From positions 883,001 to 947,000 of the forward strand of contig QUOL01000012.1 in assembly GCA_009761415.1 (NCBI GenBank): a stretch of 64,000 nucleotides of DNA. The letters run 5' to 3'. The number at the start of each line of letters is the position of its first letter. Position 1 is the first letter of the stretch. The notes beneath the pieces are model-generated. The model was not told the DNA's origin. It made no database searches and was given only the letters and a program-made list of their open reading frames with translations. The position numbers and the translations under genes were made by a program. The DNA comes from Sarcomyxa edulis. Its lineage: Eukaryota > Basidiomycota > Agaricomycetes > Agaricales > Mycenaceae. Below are positions 45,301 to 57,794 of the stretch, one piece after another.

Positions 45301-48300
45301 GGATCGCAGATGCTCTCGAGAACTGTCCTACAGAATTCTTACATCTCGCTGCTGATGTCAAAGCTCTTCAGGAGACAATAGCGCTTTCCTCTGGTCTCGG
45401 TATTATGGAGATCTGGTCTAGCCTGATGACGGACAGGCCTTTGAAGCCATTTACAGACGATCTGATTCGTTTGGACTTTTTGGCGCGAAATCTGAAAGAT
45501 GACGTATATGGTGCGTTGCTCTCTCGCTTTTCTCATTTGTCAATTGATTTTAAATCGCTGTAGACCTCCGGCGACAGACGTTCGAGCTTATGACATTACG
45601 AACTCTTCCTACTCAGCCGTCTGAAGAAAACACGGCAACTCTTGCTACTATGACGAAACGACTGGAAGATGTAAGTCTATATCCTATCTCGAGATTATCG
45701 TCCTTCCAATTTAACAAACTGTTTGAAGCGCTTACTGGAATGTGGCCGAGACATGCCTGAAGAGGCTCCTTCCCTCGAGCCATCTCTGCTCATAAGTGAG
45801 CTGGTCATCCTAACGACATGCGGCTCCGCTATCAAGTCGGCCCAGGTATTCAGTTAGATCGCATATCCTTGAATAATCCGATCTAACGGCAGTGTAGCAG
45901 TCGCTCAAACGGTTCACCAAGGAAATCGTAGACATTGCCTATAACGATATGCGCGGCTCGCTACTTCGTCTCGTCTCCTATCAGCATGTACTCTGGGCCA
46001 TTGATGCAGGTACAGGTATGATAATTCATCAGATATTCTGCGAGACGACGCTGATGATATTCCCAGCAACACTTCCCATGGTCATGCAGGCACACGTACA
46101 GTGGCTCAATGCCATTTGGTCGATGTCTTCCTCGGATAATGTATGTCTTGGCTATCTCTGGAAACCTAGTCAATTGCTGATTATCTCGAAGACTTCAAAT
46201 GGACCCGCTGCACTTCTTCAACCTACCCTACTCCATACGTCGATGGCATTATGGTGAGAAAGCTCTATTGTCTTGCTTGACCATTTAGGAATTAACATGC
46301 GTAAAGTGACTGGAGTCGCAATTCATTGTCGTCGCTAAAGGCATATGAAGGCAATATTCGGAAGCATGTGCGACTGTCGTTCTTACATTGTGAACAGGAT
46401 ATGTCGCGTATTCATCAACTGGTGGCCTTCCTACACCAGTCAACGTTGATGGTGAGTGAACTGTTCACCCCATAGTCACGAGACGCCTAATCACCTAGTC
46501 TAGGTATCGTCTTGCTTTGCCTCTTCATTCAATCAAGATGTGCAGGAAAAACTGCGTGATTTCAGTTACAACGCACACGTTGGAGTTAGGGAGTCACTGC
46601 ACCGGCTCTTGTTGCTCTTACAGCAGACGAGTAACGTGGCTCTTCGACAGGCAGTCCACCGGACCTTTGAACCCGCAGTCCAGCGCCTCACAGACAGACC
46701 AGAATCCAGGCGACACATGATATCTGACTTAGGCTTATGTTGGACCGCCTTGGGCAAACTCATCATTGAGTTGTTCGTTCCAGACGCCCCAATCGATCCG
46801 GCCGCCATTCAAAACTGTGCCACAGAATTCTGGCTCGGAGAGCATGCAAATTTGTCGGCACAACTGCGTCTACACTCTCAGCTAGAGCAGCTAACCACCG
46901 GCAATCTTGATAATGCCATCATTTGCTATCTAAACAAGCAGCTGGCCGAGGTTTCTCAGCACATATCCGCCGCCTCTAAACTTCCCGCCAGAGTTGATGT
47001 CTCGAGGTTGCACATGTTCTGGTCAGAGGTCACTCAATTTCAAACGCACGTCATATCCCAGTCCAACCTCGACAACTTGCTCGTTCTTTTAGAAGAGGGA
47101 GAGGAAACGGCCGCTTTGCGTGAGCAGGTGATTCAACAGTCGATTGCGGGATTTTGTCAACGGTTGGACACCGTTTACACGGAATACACCGACGTCAGCA
47201 CGCCTCTCCAACTAGCACTTTCTCACATGCGACTAGGATTGCGGCTGGTGGCCCAAAGCCGTGAGTGTGGTGCAGACGCAGTGTCAGAGCCTCTTACGCA
47301 CGTCGCCACCGCTCTTGTTGCCTTTCCCACTGTGCGTAGCACTTCACTGCTGTGCGACAAGCCTGTATCGACTGCTCCATCAGGCGTCACAGTGTTCCGG
47401 CACCTCATCTTGAATTTGACTGCTATAGCCTTCGAGACATCGTTGGGGACTGATCTTCGATCCCGTTTGGAACTCATCGACGTTACGTATGGACAAGCCC
47501 TCCGTCTTTGGCTTATCGACCGAGCCAAAGAATCCGAAAACGAAGAGGCCTCACAATCGTTGTACCGTCGTAAAAACCTCGATTTCGAGTCGATCGGCGA
47601 GGCCGAAATGGAAGAACAGGAATTCACGTTGTTATTCCCCTCGTTTGAAGACGCGTTGGACGAGGAATCCAGGCATAAAGCCGATGATAGTATACGTCCC
47701 TCTTTTTTGGTTGATAGCGTGGGCATCCAGCAACTCGTCGATACTCACCTCAGTCTCCTTTCCACTGGTCCCTTATGCTCAGCGTCTGTCCCATCCGCTC
47801 TCTTCAACTCTGTTCGGAAATCAGCGATTGGCTCCGTTTTGCAATCTCATATAGCATCACTTCCGGATACCCTGGACAACGAAAGCACCCCCTTCCAATT
47901 GAGTCTTTTGAACGAAAGGATTTGCGGAGTCGAAGGCACGTCCAATATCGCGGGAAAACCCTACAACTTCTACAGTGACAGCAACGTCCTCGAGACCAAA
48001 AAAGCCGCAATCGTCGTGGATGCGCTCCGGAAACGTTTGACCGAACTTATCGAAGAGTGGCCTGACCAAATGGTATTGCATCACCTTCGAGAGCGTTGCG
48101 ATCTCGTGTTGAACCTGGACGTTCACAGTCCAGTAGCTATGATCCTTTCTGCCTTAGAGCAGCTTCTGGTTCAGAGCGAAAACTGGGAGATATACGCCAA
48201 CCGCTTGAACACTCTCAAAGACCATCAAAAGGCATTGATAGGACTTATAGTCAATTGGAGGCGTCTGGAATTATCATGCTGGCAAGTCTTATTGGAATCG

Positions 48301-51300
48301 CAATCGAAGTCGTTCGCCGAAGGAGCATCCGAGTGGTGGTTCCGCCTATACGATGCTACTGTGCGGGGTCCTCTGGATGCCGTAGCTAGGGAGATAACTC
48401 TTGGACCCGAAGCCCTCACTGAATACTTGGCCACTCTCGTACCTCTCCTCGACGACTTCATCCGCTCAAGTCCCCTCGGCCAATTCGATGCTCGGATGAA
48501 ATTACTTGGCAGCTTCACAAGATACACCAATCACCTTGCTTCTATCAAATCTGGTGCACAAAAGTTGGCGTTGGAACGTGTAGAACGTGTTCTACACACC
48601 ACAGAACTATATTTCGGGTTGTTTTCAGTACAGGTATCCAGTCATTTCTCAGAACAACGCAAGCTTCTCGAAAAAGAAATTCGAGGTTTCATCAAACTGG
48701 CTAGTTGGAAGGACATCAATGTCCAAGCCCTCAAGCAAAGCGCCCAGCGGACTCATCATCAATTATACAAGATCATTCGTAAATTCCGCGATGTGATGCG
48801 CCAGCCAGTCGCAGAGCGTCTTCAGCCTCAGCTAGCAGGAGAAGCAGAGTGCAAATACGCTCAAGGTGATATACAGGAAGCCCTCGTACCCCTCCCAGTA
48901 CATGGCATACCTCTGCCCCTAGGTGATCCAGTACTGGTACGCCCTAATCATCTAGTCAATCTCGACCGAACGTTCCGCAAATTCGAAGGTCTGGTCTCTG
49001 GCCGTATTCATTCATTCATCCGATCTCGTTCTGCCCACAACACCGACAGTTTTGCTGTTGATATAATTGTGACCGCGAAGGCGCTTGCCGCCCTTTCTGT
49101 TCCAAGCAACCTTACTCCGGAAAAACGAGAAAAACACAACAAAGCATTGCTGGTACGAAAAAGGAAGGCATGGGCGGATCTTCTCAAAGAGTTGAAGCGC
49201 TGTGGTTTAGCTGCGAATGTCAAGCCAGATGTTCTGCGCCGTCAAATAGATTCACGATGGCTCAGAGAACAACCCATCGTGGCCATGGCTGGAACCACCC
49301 TACCAGTTGGTAAAGGCGAGCACTACTTTCATCGCCTCATCGGTTGCCTTCCAGAGCTTCGAACTTCACTTTCCGGTCACCATTCTGACGTGAGCACCCG
49401 AGAACTACAAAGAGGTCTCATGTTTCTGGAATCTGGTTTCGCTATGGCCCTCGAGTCAAGATCTTGGTATGTCCATGTTTCTGGAATCCTAGATACAGAA
49501 ATTTCTCATCGTGATTTTTTTTTCCAGTTTGGCAGAAGCGCTCATCAACTACGACAAACTGAGCTGTATCTTCCGCAGGTTGACGATGCTCCAATCTTCC
49601 CCTAAAATTACATTCTCTAGTCCAGAATTATGGGAACGTCTCTCCTGCATCAACGACGCCTTACTCAAACTTGCAAATGCTCTCGAAGAAGCGATTCGTG
49701 ATCTCGACATATTCAACGGTTTGCAACCCACTTCACCAATCTCTACAAAGATACTAGAGGAAGGAAGGGCCCTCCTTGGATCGACGAAGGACTTGAGTGA
49801 CCGTTTGCTCAAAATTGCAAGTGATGTACGACTAACTTCACCGGCTTTCCTCTTGGATCGTGCGTATCTCTTATGCCTTCAATGGGTCTAACAACTGATC
49901 GCTATTATTCTAGATGAACACGCTCTGACCCAGGAAGTCTCTCGGCACTTGCTCAGAACATCTGAGTCTCTGTCACAGTGGCTAGTCATCGATCCTAGGT
50001 CACGATACGTTGTTCAGGGCCTGCAAAGCTGGCTCCAATCCCTAGAGCTATTCACTTTCTCGAATTCGAAGCCTTGTGCTCAGGTTGCGCCCGAAAGCAC
50101 CGACATCGTCATCAATACTCTCCTAGTAGGCGTACAAGCGATTCTGGAGAAATGTCCCGACCTGGTCGATGATAGTATGGACGAGCGAGACTATTATGTT
50201 CGGGACGATCACCGTGATGTTCGTGTTATGACTCGTCTTCTCGACATCGACGGAGTCCTCGGATCTCTCGACGGCGCTCTTCTTCACCTCCTCACTTCCG
50301 ACGAGCATACTGTGCAAACGAACATTCAACGTGTCTTACCGTTCCTCGAGGTCTACACACAGCTTGTCAAGAGCCAGCTTGCTTCCCATACTCAGTGGAC
50401 CAAATCTCTCCTCAAGCTCGACTTGGTCCTTTGTTCTGTTATACAAACTCTCGCAAAGCAAGGCTTTTGCAAACCGCCTGAATTGGACGATTCTAGCACC
50501 GGGGAAGATGCATCTGAAGCAGTGGGGGGTGTAGGGTTAGGTGAGGGATCAGGCGCTGAGAATGTGAGCAAAGAGATTGAGGAGCAAAGTCAAGTGGAAG
50601 GATTACAAGGCGAAGACGCTGAGGGTAACGACCCCAAGAACGACGAAGGTGACGACGACGCTATCGAGATGGAAGATGACTTCGCCGGTGACATGGAAGA
50701 CGTCCCAGAAAGTGGATCTGACGATGGGGATGATTCAGAGGAAGAGGGCCGTGAGGATCCAGAAGAACAACTTGGGAAATTGGATGCATCGGACCCCTCT
50801 GCTATTGACGAAAAGTTGTGGGGCGACGAGAAAGGACCAGAGGGCAAAGATGATGAGAAAACGAACCAAGATCATTCTGAAGAGCAAGGCGGAAACTCTG
50901 ATGTGGTGGCCAAAGAGAGTAAAGATTCTAGTGCGAAGCAAAAACCGGGAGAGAAGGAGGAGACAGAACAACCCGAGATTGAGGACGGAGAAAACGCTGA
51001 GAATGACGAAGGGGAAGACCAACCGGATGCGAGTGGCGCGCCCATGGACGATCATGTTCAAGAGGCCAACACTTTGGATCTACCAGATGACCTAGATCTA
51101 GGAACCGGAGAAGACGTGCAAGAGGAGATGGGAGGTGAAGACGAAGACGAAGTAATGGAAGAAGAAAATCCAGAAACATTTGCAGATCCGATAGACGATG
51201 ATGGAATAAAGGAGGAGGATGGTAAAGAGGATCCCTCAGGGGACAACGAAGACTCAATGAATGCAGACGATGATATTGACGGTCTCGGACAAGCTCAAGA

Positions 51301-53124
51301 GGCCGTCGATCGAACTGAGGAGGTTCCAGACGAGGATCGCACAGATGAACAAGCGGTAGCCCGCCCGGACGTTTCTGCGGGCGATGGCGCCTCTGCTCCT
51401 ACCGACCCGGATAACCAGAATGGCGGAGAGACTGCATCTGCCGGTCAAGTCGGGAGTTCTGAAGGAGTCGCTGGGAATGACACTACTGGGTTGGAGAAAG
51501 CTAACGATCGAGATGGGTAAGTCTTTCGATACTATATCACAACGTATAACTGACGCCACCATTCAGTCAACCTGAAAGCACACAACCCCCGGATGAGCTT
51601 CAATCAGCTGATTCTCATGCTGCTGGTTCCACTACAGCTGGCACCGAGCCTGGTCAAGCAGGAGCACAACAGGATTCTGAAATGTCTAGTAATCCACTTC
51701 GCAGCTTAGGTGATGCGCTGAAGGAGATCCAGAAGCGTTTCGACGAAATTCTCAACGGAGAGCCTACAGACGTACCTCGAGAACAGACCGGTGATGCGGG
51801 AAATTCGACACAAGTAGAATATCTACATCCTGATGATGAAGACCAAAACATGCAAGCTCTTGGGCACGCCGGAGAAGAACAAGTTGCGAAACTCAACGAT
51901 CTAAAGCTTGTCGACGACCAAGATACTACTACCGACCAAACATCTCCGATGGATATCGACGCCCCTGCAGAACCAGAACAGCCTGAAATTCCTTCCCAAA
52001 ATCAGCCCTTCCAATCAGATCCCACAGCACTCGACAAGCATCCAGATATTGAAGGCGCTCTTGCTCAGACTGCGCCCCTCACCTCTGAACTGGTGCCTAT
52101 TGTAGCCGAGCCTGGCTCGTCCAAGGCCGATGTCGAAATGGAAGACGCCGAGGATCGCGATGTCGAAATAGAACTTAGAGAGTGGCAAGCAACTGGTCTA
52201 CCTGAAGAAGGCGCTGAACACATATGGCGCCTCTACGAATCCCTGACGCACGATCTTGCCTATTCATTATGTGAGCAACTTCGACTCATCCTGGAGCCTA
52301 CATTAGCCACCCGACTCAAGGGTGACTATCGCACCGGGAAGAGGCTCAACATGAAGAAGATCATCTCGTACATCGCCAGTGACTATACGAAGGACAAAAT
52401 CTGGTTGCGACGAACGCGACCGAGTCAGCGCGAATATCAGGTGCTCATATCACTTGACGATTCACGTTCCATGGCAGAGTCACATTCCGTCCACCTTGCC
52501 TACGAAACTCTTGCACTTGTCTCCAAAGCCCTCAGTCGACTCGAAGCGGGCGATATAGCTATTGCCAAGTTCGGTGAAACTGTAGACATTCTCCACGGTT
52601 TCGATGAAGGTCCTTTCACCGATCAAGCGGGAACGAAAGTCATGAATGCTTTCCGGTTCAATCAAAAGGCGACCAATGTTCTATCCCTCGTAGACACAAG
52701 CTTGAAGGTCCTAGAACGTGCTAGGGAGCGTCGTTCCATGAGTTCAGCCTCTGCCGCAGATCTATGGCAGCTAGAAATCATCATCTCGGATGGAATCTGT
52801 CAGGATCACGAGCAGCTTCGCACCGTACTTAGAAAAGCCGAAGAGCAGCGCGTTATGATTGTCTTCATCATTATCGACTCGCTTCATTCTGCCGCTGCCG
52901 CTGCTAGCTCCACTGTTACAGGACATGGGTCAACGCAAAGTTCGATTCTTTCCATGGACAAAGCGGCGTTCAAGAACGTGGATGGTCGGATGGAGTTGCA
53001 GTTGGAAAGATACCTGGACTCGTTCCCTTTCGAATATTATGTGGTTTTGAGGAGTGTAGAAGCATTGCCAGAGGTTTTATCAGGGACATTGAAGCAGTTT
53101 TTTGAGCGGATTTCTGAGGAGTAG
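36306..53124 (+). CDS. MDN1: Midasin (AAA ATPase of 60S ribosome biogenesis)
   Basis: This giant dynein-like AAA ATPase removes assembly factors (Rsa4, Ytm1) from pre-60S particles in the nucleolus and nucleoplasm. About 20 exons give roughly 5,200 residues; the yeast protein has 4,910. The six Walker A motifs are SPPSSGKS (37480-37503), GETGTGKT (39097-39120), GPTSSGKT (40558-40581), GETGSGKT (41443-41466), GSPGVGKT (42714-42737) and GPHDSGKT (43638-43661). Walker B motifs include VLLDEINLASPETLE, WIVLDELNLAPTDVLEALN, VFLLDEISLADDSVLE and WVLLDEMNLAPQAVLE. AAA6 has WLLMDGANLC, without the catalytic Glu. A long helical linker (about 44.9-50.4 kb) leads to a D/E-rich region (about 50.5-52.2 kb) and a C-terminal VWA domain with MIDAS motif DDSRS (52455-52469). 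A basic run, TSRKRRKVD, sits in the AAA2 insert. Small exons at 44.9-46.5 kb are approximate. Confidence 0.95.
37021..37055 (+). repeat. (GGGGAT)n coding repeat in midasin
   Basis: About five to six copies of a 6-bp unit encode an alternating Gly-Asp run in the N-terminal segment, a place where midasin tolerates loops. It is likely polymorphic in length. Confidence 0.8.
37333..37371 (+). repeat. (ACC)n coding microsatellite in midasin
   Basis: Some 12-13 ACC units encode a polythreonine run just upstream of AAA1. On the other strand it reads as a long GGT tract and opens spurious frames. Confidence 0.85.
37976..38060 (+). repeat. GGGGCAGGGACGGAC tandem repeat in midasin AAA1
   Basis: A 15-bp unit is repeated, partly with the spacer GGTGCAAA, giving GAGTDGAGTDGAK and DGAGTDGAK. 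It lies inside an insertion in the first AAA module. Confidence 0.75.
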
Positions 53125-53532
53125 ATATTCATATCGTCTATATCATTTGTATTACATCAGAACATACATATATCATACACTGTACTCATATCATCAGGTA
53201 GCTTTCTATGCAAATACGTGTGACGAAGTCGCGTATGCGCGTGGTGCTCACGTTTTTGGATGATGCGGTATATATATGTTTTCAAAGCATAGCCAGTGAA
53301 CGATATTTGTTTCGAGAGATATTACAGTGCCTGTGCCTCAACGTAAGACATAGCTCCCAACGACGTTCTGAGAGTTATATACTGTCTTAAGCAAGGATGC
53401 TATGTGCACGACTAGATATCATTGAACGGGGGCAACGAAGAGTTGACGAAGAGTGCTTAGTCCAGTGATGTTTTGCTTTTTGAACCGTCAGCCCACTGAC
53501 ACCGTCTAGGGACTCAGTAGACAAGTAAGCTA
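53125..53532. other. Convergent 3' intergenic stretch after midasin
   Basis: This gap holds the 3' ends of midasin (plus) and the F-box/propeller gene (minus). It is AT-rich around 53130-53200 (ATATCATAC runs). No gene is supported. Confidence 0.4.
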
Positions 53533-55203
53533 TCACTTGTAATAGTGAATAACGATGGAACTTCTGGTGGAATAAGTCACAGATCCGCTATAGGCAGAGA
53601 GATGTATATAATTCCCGCAGTCCGGAAGCTCGAGTTCGACTTTGTTCCCAACTTCACCTCTACAGTCTATAACCCGAGTCCAGAACGCGCAATAGCCGGC
53701 GTATGAGATCATGTAATCTACACCAATGTCTTTGATAACACTTGTTGAGCGTTGCACGCGCAACAACTGCTCAGGTGCAGACGGAAGGGACAGAGAAAAC
53801 GTCCAGAGTGTGGAATCCGCGGGATGGGACGTCCATACCCAGACTGTGTACGAGCCTTCACGAAGAGGCGATTCGTGGGCTGATAATCTGATTTTGCTGG
53901 AGCCCTCGGGAACATGAGGATCGATAGTATAAGTCCCGAGACGGGGAATATCTTCTATTAACACGGAATGCGATAGCTGTGCTGGGTCTGTTGGAGACCA
54001 ACGGGCTTTGAACGAATCCGTGCTCCAGACGAAGAGAGATGTCCTTGACTGGGATATATCCGGAGCGGCCACAAGTACATAGCCAGGTATAAGAGCGATA
54101 TCAGAGCCACAGAACTAAAGGAAAACATATGTTACATCTCAATACATTTATGGCTGTCTTTACGCACAGCATTGACCGTTTGAGATGTCTTTAGCAAAAT
54201 GCACAAACTCGATCTCCAGTTCAAGAGAAGGAGGCGCGCAGGACCTTGAATGGATGCAGCAACGAGATCCCCGCATATGGTTGAACCGAGGAAAGCATTT
54301 TCGTCCTCGGTATCAAGTGTGTAAGAGAGAAGAAGACGAGAGGTCCCAAGCTCGAGATCCAAGTGTACGATTTCGACGAAGCTGATGACAATGGAGATGA
54401 GCACATACTACGCCTAGTGGCATTACGCGCTCACTTACTTGGTACAGGATTCGTGAGGCTGATCATAGATAGACTGGCCCAGAAAGATGACAGCAGCTTG
54501 GCCACCGTAGACAACCTCGGCAGAGAAATCCTTAAGATCCGCATCCTCTCTTTGGCTGCGGTATCTCCATATGAGCTTATCATCGGCGACGTTCCAGCAT
54601 TCAAGGGTGTGCCAATTGTTGAAGAGTATCCATTTTCCACCTGGAAGCAACTTTGCTCCATTCTCCCAATGCGATATGCCTTCACCAATTGGAATATCTG
54701 GATGCAGGACAACTTGACAAGAATGGTGAGACCAAGTCTCTGGGCCTTGTACCGTTCGTTTTGCCAGATCGATCAGTTCTGCTACTGAAAGGTCCCGGAG
54801 ACTTTGTCCAGGCGGCATGTCAAGAAACATACGAGCGTCAAGGTCCTGAAGTAACGCCAGCCATACGTGTTTGTTGAAGACGAGAGCATGTAGTCTTCTA
54901 CAAGTCTAATCAATGATATCAGTCTTCGTTCCCACTGTCGTTGGCCAAACTCGCCTGGCTGGAAGAAACGGCCCCAAGGATACCGCAGATACCCAAGACA
55001 TGCAAAATCACGTCCTCTACAAGATCCAGGAATTGTGTACTCGATGAAACTCGAGACATCGTGGTGGTCACGATAGAAGCCGAGTCGATCATGCCACACG
55101 GCGACTGCACGCGTCAAATCCTACTTACCTCGACAATTATGCACATATTATCCAGAGCAACCTCTGCATACTTCTTGATGGACGTACTTAGTCTCACTCG
55201 CAT
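53533..55203 (-). CDS. F-box protein with beta-rich C-terminal half
   Basis: Exon 1 starts at 55203 (MRVRLSTSIKKYAEV...NMCIIVE) and joins EDVILHVLGICGIL. A GC-AG intron (54906-54954) then joins AVSSSQ to TCRRLHALVFNKHVWLALLQ, completing a standard F-box of about 45 residues. The next exon has LSVAELIDLAKRTVQGPETW. The rest (LLPGGKWILFNNWHTLECWN, LIWRYRSQ and so on) looks like a beta-propeller-type repeat region, as in many agaricomycete F-box proteins. The last exon (54072-53533) ends STRSSIVIHYYK. It probably acts as an SCF ubiquitin-ligase substrate receptor; the substrate is unknown. Middle exon borders (54100-54450) are approximate. Confidence 0.78.
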
Positions 55204-55366
55204 TGTTTGCGTAGGTTCACATCGTAGAAACTATTGGTATGATAACGAGAAGGTATGACTCAACTATAAGATACAATCCATGGTATACAAAAATGATACA
55301 CACACGTCCGTCCATGTCGCCAAGGTACAACGCGGAAGAGGGGGATGATCTCCAAATATGGATAAT

Positions 55367-57362
55367 CTAAGGTCCGCCCTTGCCAGTAAGGTCGTGTCCT
55401 TTGTTCTTAAACTTTGCCAGTTCGGTCTTCCAAGGTTCCCAAGAGTCCCCGTATTTCTTCAACAAACCGGTCAGTTCCGCCCTTTGATCCTTCTAAGCGG
55501 GCAAAATTCGGGTCAATATAAGTCTATGATGTAGTGTGGAACGAAAAATATGTCAGACAGGGAAAAAGGAACTCACGATGTTCCACGGTTCTTCACCGCC
55601 ATATACATCTTTGAAGAGTTCCCCAAGCTCACATCTACTCAAGCTGTCAGCTCTCTTGAAAGCCGTCAAGGCATCAGCTTTGAGCCGTGTCTTCAAAGAT
55701 TCTTCCTCTGTATCATTCCACCATCCCTGCGATTCCATATATAGGCGGAAACGAGTGATGGGATTGTCGATACGATTTCTATCTTCCACCTCAGAACGAG
55801 CTCTATATGCGAACGAATCATCAGAGGTCGAATGATGACCGACCCTAGGCAGTTTTCGTAAAGAACAATCAATCATCAACTGGAAGAGAAGTGGACAGCA
55901 CGGAAAGCCACATACCTGTAAGTCATGGCTTCCACTAAAACTGCTCTTCCCTGCTCTAGGCACCTTCGCCTGGCTTCTCTGACGGCGGTGAATACAGCAA
56001 GGATGTCATTACCATCCACTCTGACGGTGTCAATACCGTAACCAGGGCCGCGGCTTGCTATTCCGTCCCCATAAAATTGCTCTGTACTAGGCGTACTTAT
56101 AGCGAAGCCATTGTTCCTGGCTATGAAAAGTGTTGGAGATGGAATAGTAGAGGCTAAAAGAAAGCCGGCATGAAAGTCTCCTTCAGATGCTGCTCCTTCG
56201 CCGAAATAACAGGCTGCGATGGAGCGCGAACGTCGGGAGGGCGTACGATGAAGGGCATAACCGACGCCTGCCGCTTGCGGGATTTGTGTAGCGAGGGGTG
56301 AAGATATGGTGTGAAAGTGATGGGCTGGAGAGCCAAAGTGCTATCGCCGCCAAATCGCCGCTATAATTAGTCGCTGTCACAAATAACCGGCCGATGATAC
56401 TGACCACAGGCATTTGTCGACCTTTTCCGCTTGTATCCTGTCATTAGGTTGTATTAGCAGAGAAGTTCATAGTAACGCCACTAGAATCAGCCAGACCTCT
56501 TCGTTGCCGAAGCATTGTGCCATAACGTTGTCTAGCCCGAACCCACGCCAAAGAAGGACACCCATTTCACGATATTGACCTGGACGTGTCCTTAAGAATT
56601 TGTTAGCAAGGCAGCAATGGCTTACGACTCACCTAACACTCTAGTGTGATCCAAAACTCAGTTCAAGGTTTATAGTATAGTAAGATAAGATAAGAATCTT
56701 TCTCACTCGTCATCGTCAGCTAGGGCAGCCGCGGAACCAATGATAGTGGCTTCTTCGCCGTGCTATCAACCATGGAAGACGGGTTATTCGGCCAAATCAC
56801 CAAGGCGTACTGTATCAAAAGAACGTACGGCGGTCATCTGTTGGAAGGTTTGAGTAGAATAGAGAGAAGTCTACACAAATAAACATACGTAGAACGAGAT
56901 TTTGCCTTGGCGCTGAACATTGTACAGGATGTTGTCTAGGGTGGGCAAAAGCTGCATGTTCTCATACCTAGATAGAAATGTTAGAGATGTTCAAATCCAA
57001 TTCAGGTCAGTAGGTTGCGAGATGCGTGGCGAACTCACAGCTTCCGGGCAAAGTTCTGGTCCATCTGCGCTTACGGCACTGGTGAGTATGACAAGTGAGA
57101 ACGAAGAGCAAACAATGTTCACTTCTGGAACCTGGGCATCATTTATAGGTTTGCCTACCCCGTCCAATACACGGAAGGTAGGTATTTGCTGACCGTCGCC
57201 TGTCACAGAATTGAAGAAGTGTAATTTAGAGACTATGGGAGATTGCGAGCTAGGAAGATGGCCTTGAGAAGTCCCGGATGTCTGGGGTGTTATACTAGCT
57301 ACATTTCGTTTCTGTGTGAGAGTTGGAGGAGAAGAAACGAGACGACGAGCTATCCGGAACAT
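55367..57362 (-). CDS. Branched-chain 2-oxoacid dehydrogenase E1 alpha subunit, mitochondrial
   Basis: This is the thiamine-diphosphate-dependent decarboxylase subunit of the BCKDH complex, which oxidises 2-oxo acids from Val, Leu and Ile in the matrix. The start at 57362 ([19 protein letters not shown]) gives a clear mitochondrial presequence; the ATG at 57482 would add 40 residues that do not look like one. Landmarks in order are [67 protein letters not shown], the TPP motif [48 protein letters not shown], and the phosphorylation loop [13 protein letters not shown] with the first regulatory Ser conserved. It ends LTGKGGP. Some eight or nine exons, several short. Confidence 0.92.
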
Positions 57363-57794
57363 GGCAAGAGCTTCGAGAGCTAAGAGCTTCAAGTTGCAAG
57401 TCACGGCGGCCGTGACGTTACGCGGAGAGTTAGTCGATCGATCATCCCCAAAAGGAAGGTCTCCGTGTTTTTGACTTGCCATGTCTCGATTTGATTTCGT
57501 TGCCCAAGTTACGAGCTGTTACGAGCCTGTTTTGATTCAATTTTATGGTCATCAAAGTCCTCGTGAATTTGCTGACATGTCTACTTGATCATTTAGCCCA
57601 ATAGCGTCCGACGGTCCCGTACTAATGGATAGTTTTTTTGAATAGATTTGTTTTCCCTCGATTCGACATATATCATTCCTGCGAACTCCCATCTCTTGGA
57701 TCATCTTCTCCTTCTGCGCGGCCAGTCCGCAGGCATAGTGCAGTGCAACTGGTTTATATGCATTAGCCTTCCTTCTATTCAAGTTTTTTTGGCC
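57363..57794. promoter_or_regulatory. Divergent promoter region (BCKDH E1 alpha / surface protein)
   Basis: A gap of about 430 bases between outward-facing genes. The upstream ATGs on each side (57482 minus, 57648 plus) are in frame with the genes but would add sequence unlike a presequence or a signal peptide. Confidence 0.4.

Noticed and set aside
57363..57482. Upstream ATG at 57482 for BCKDH E1 alpha
   Set aside because: It would place 40 residues with acidic stretches before a clear mitochondrial presequence that starts at 57362.
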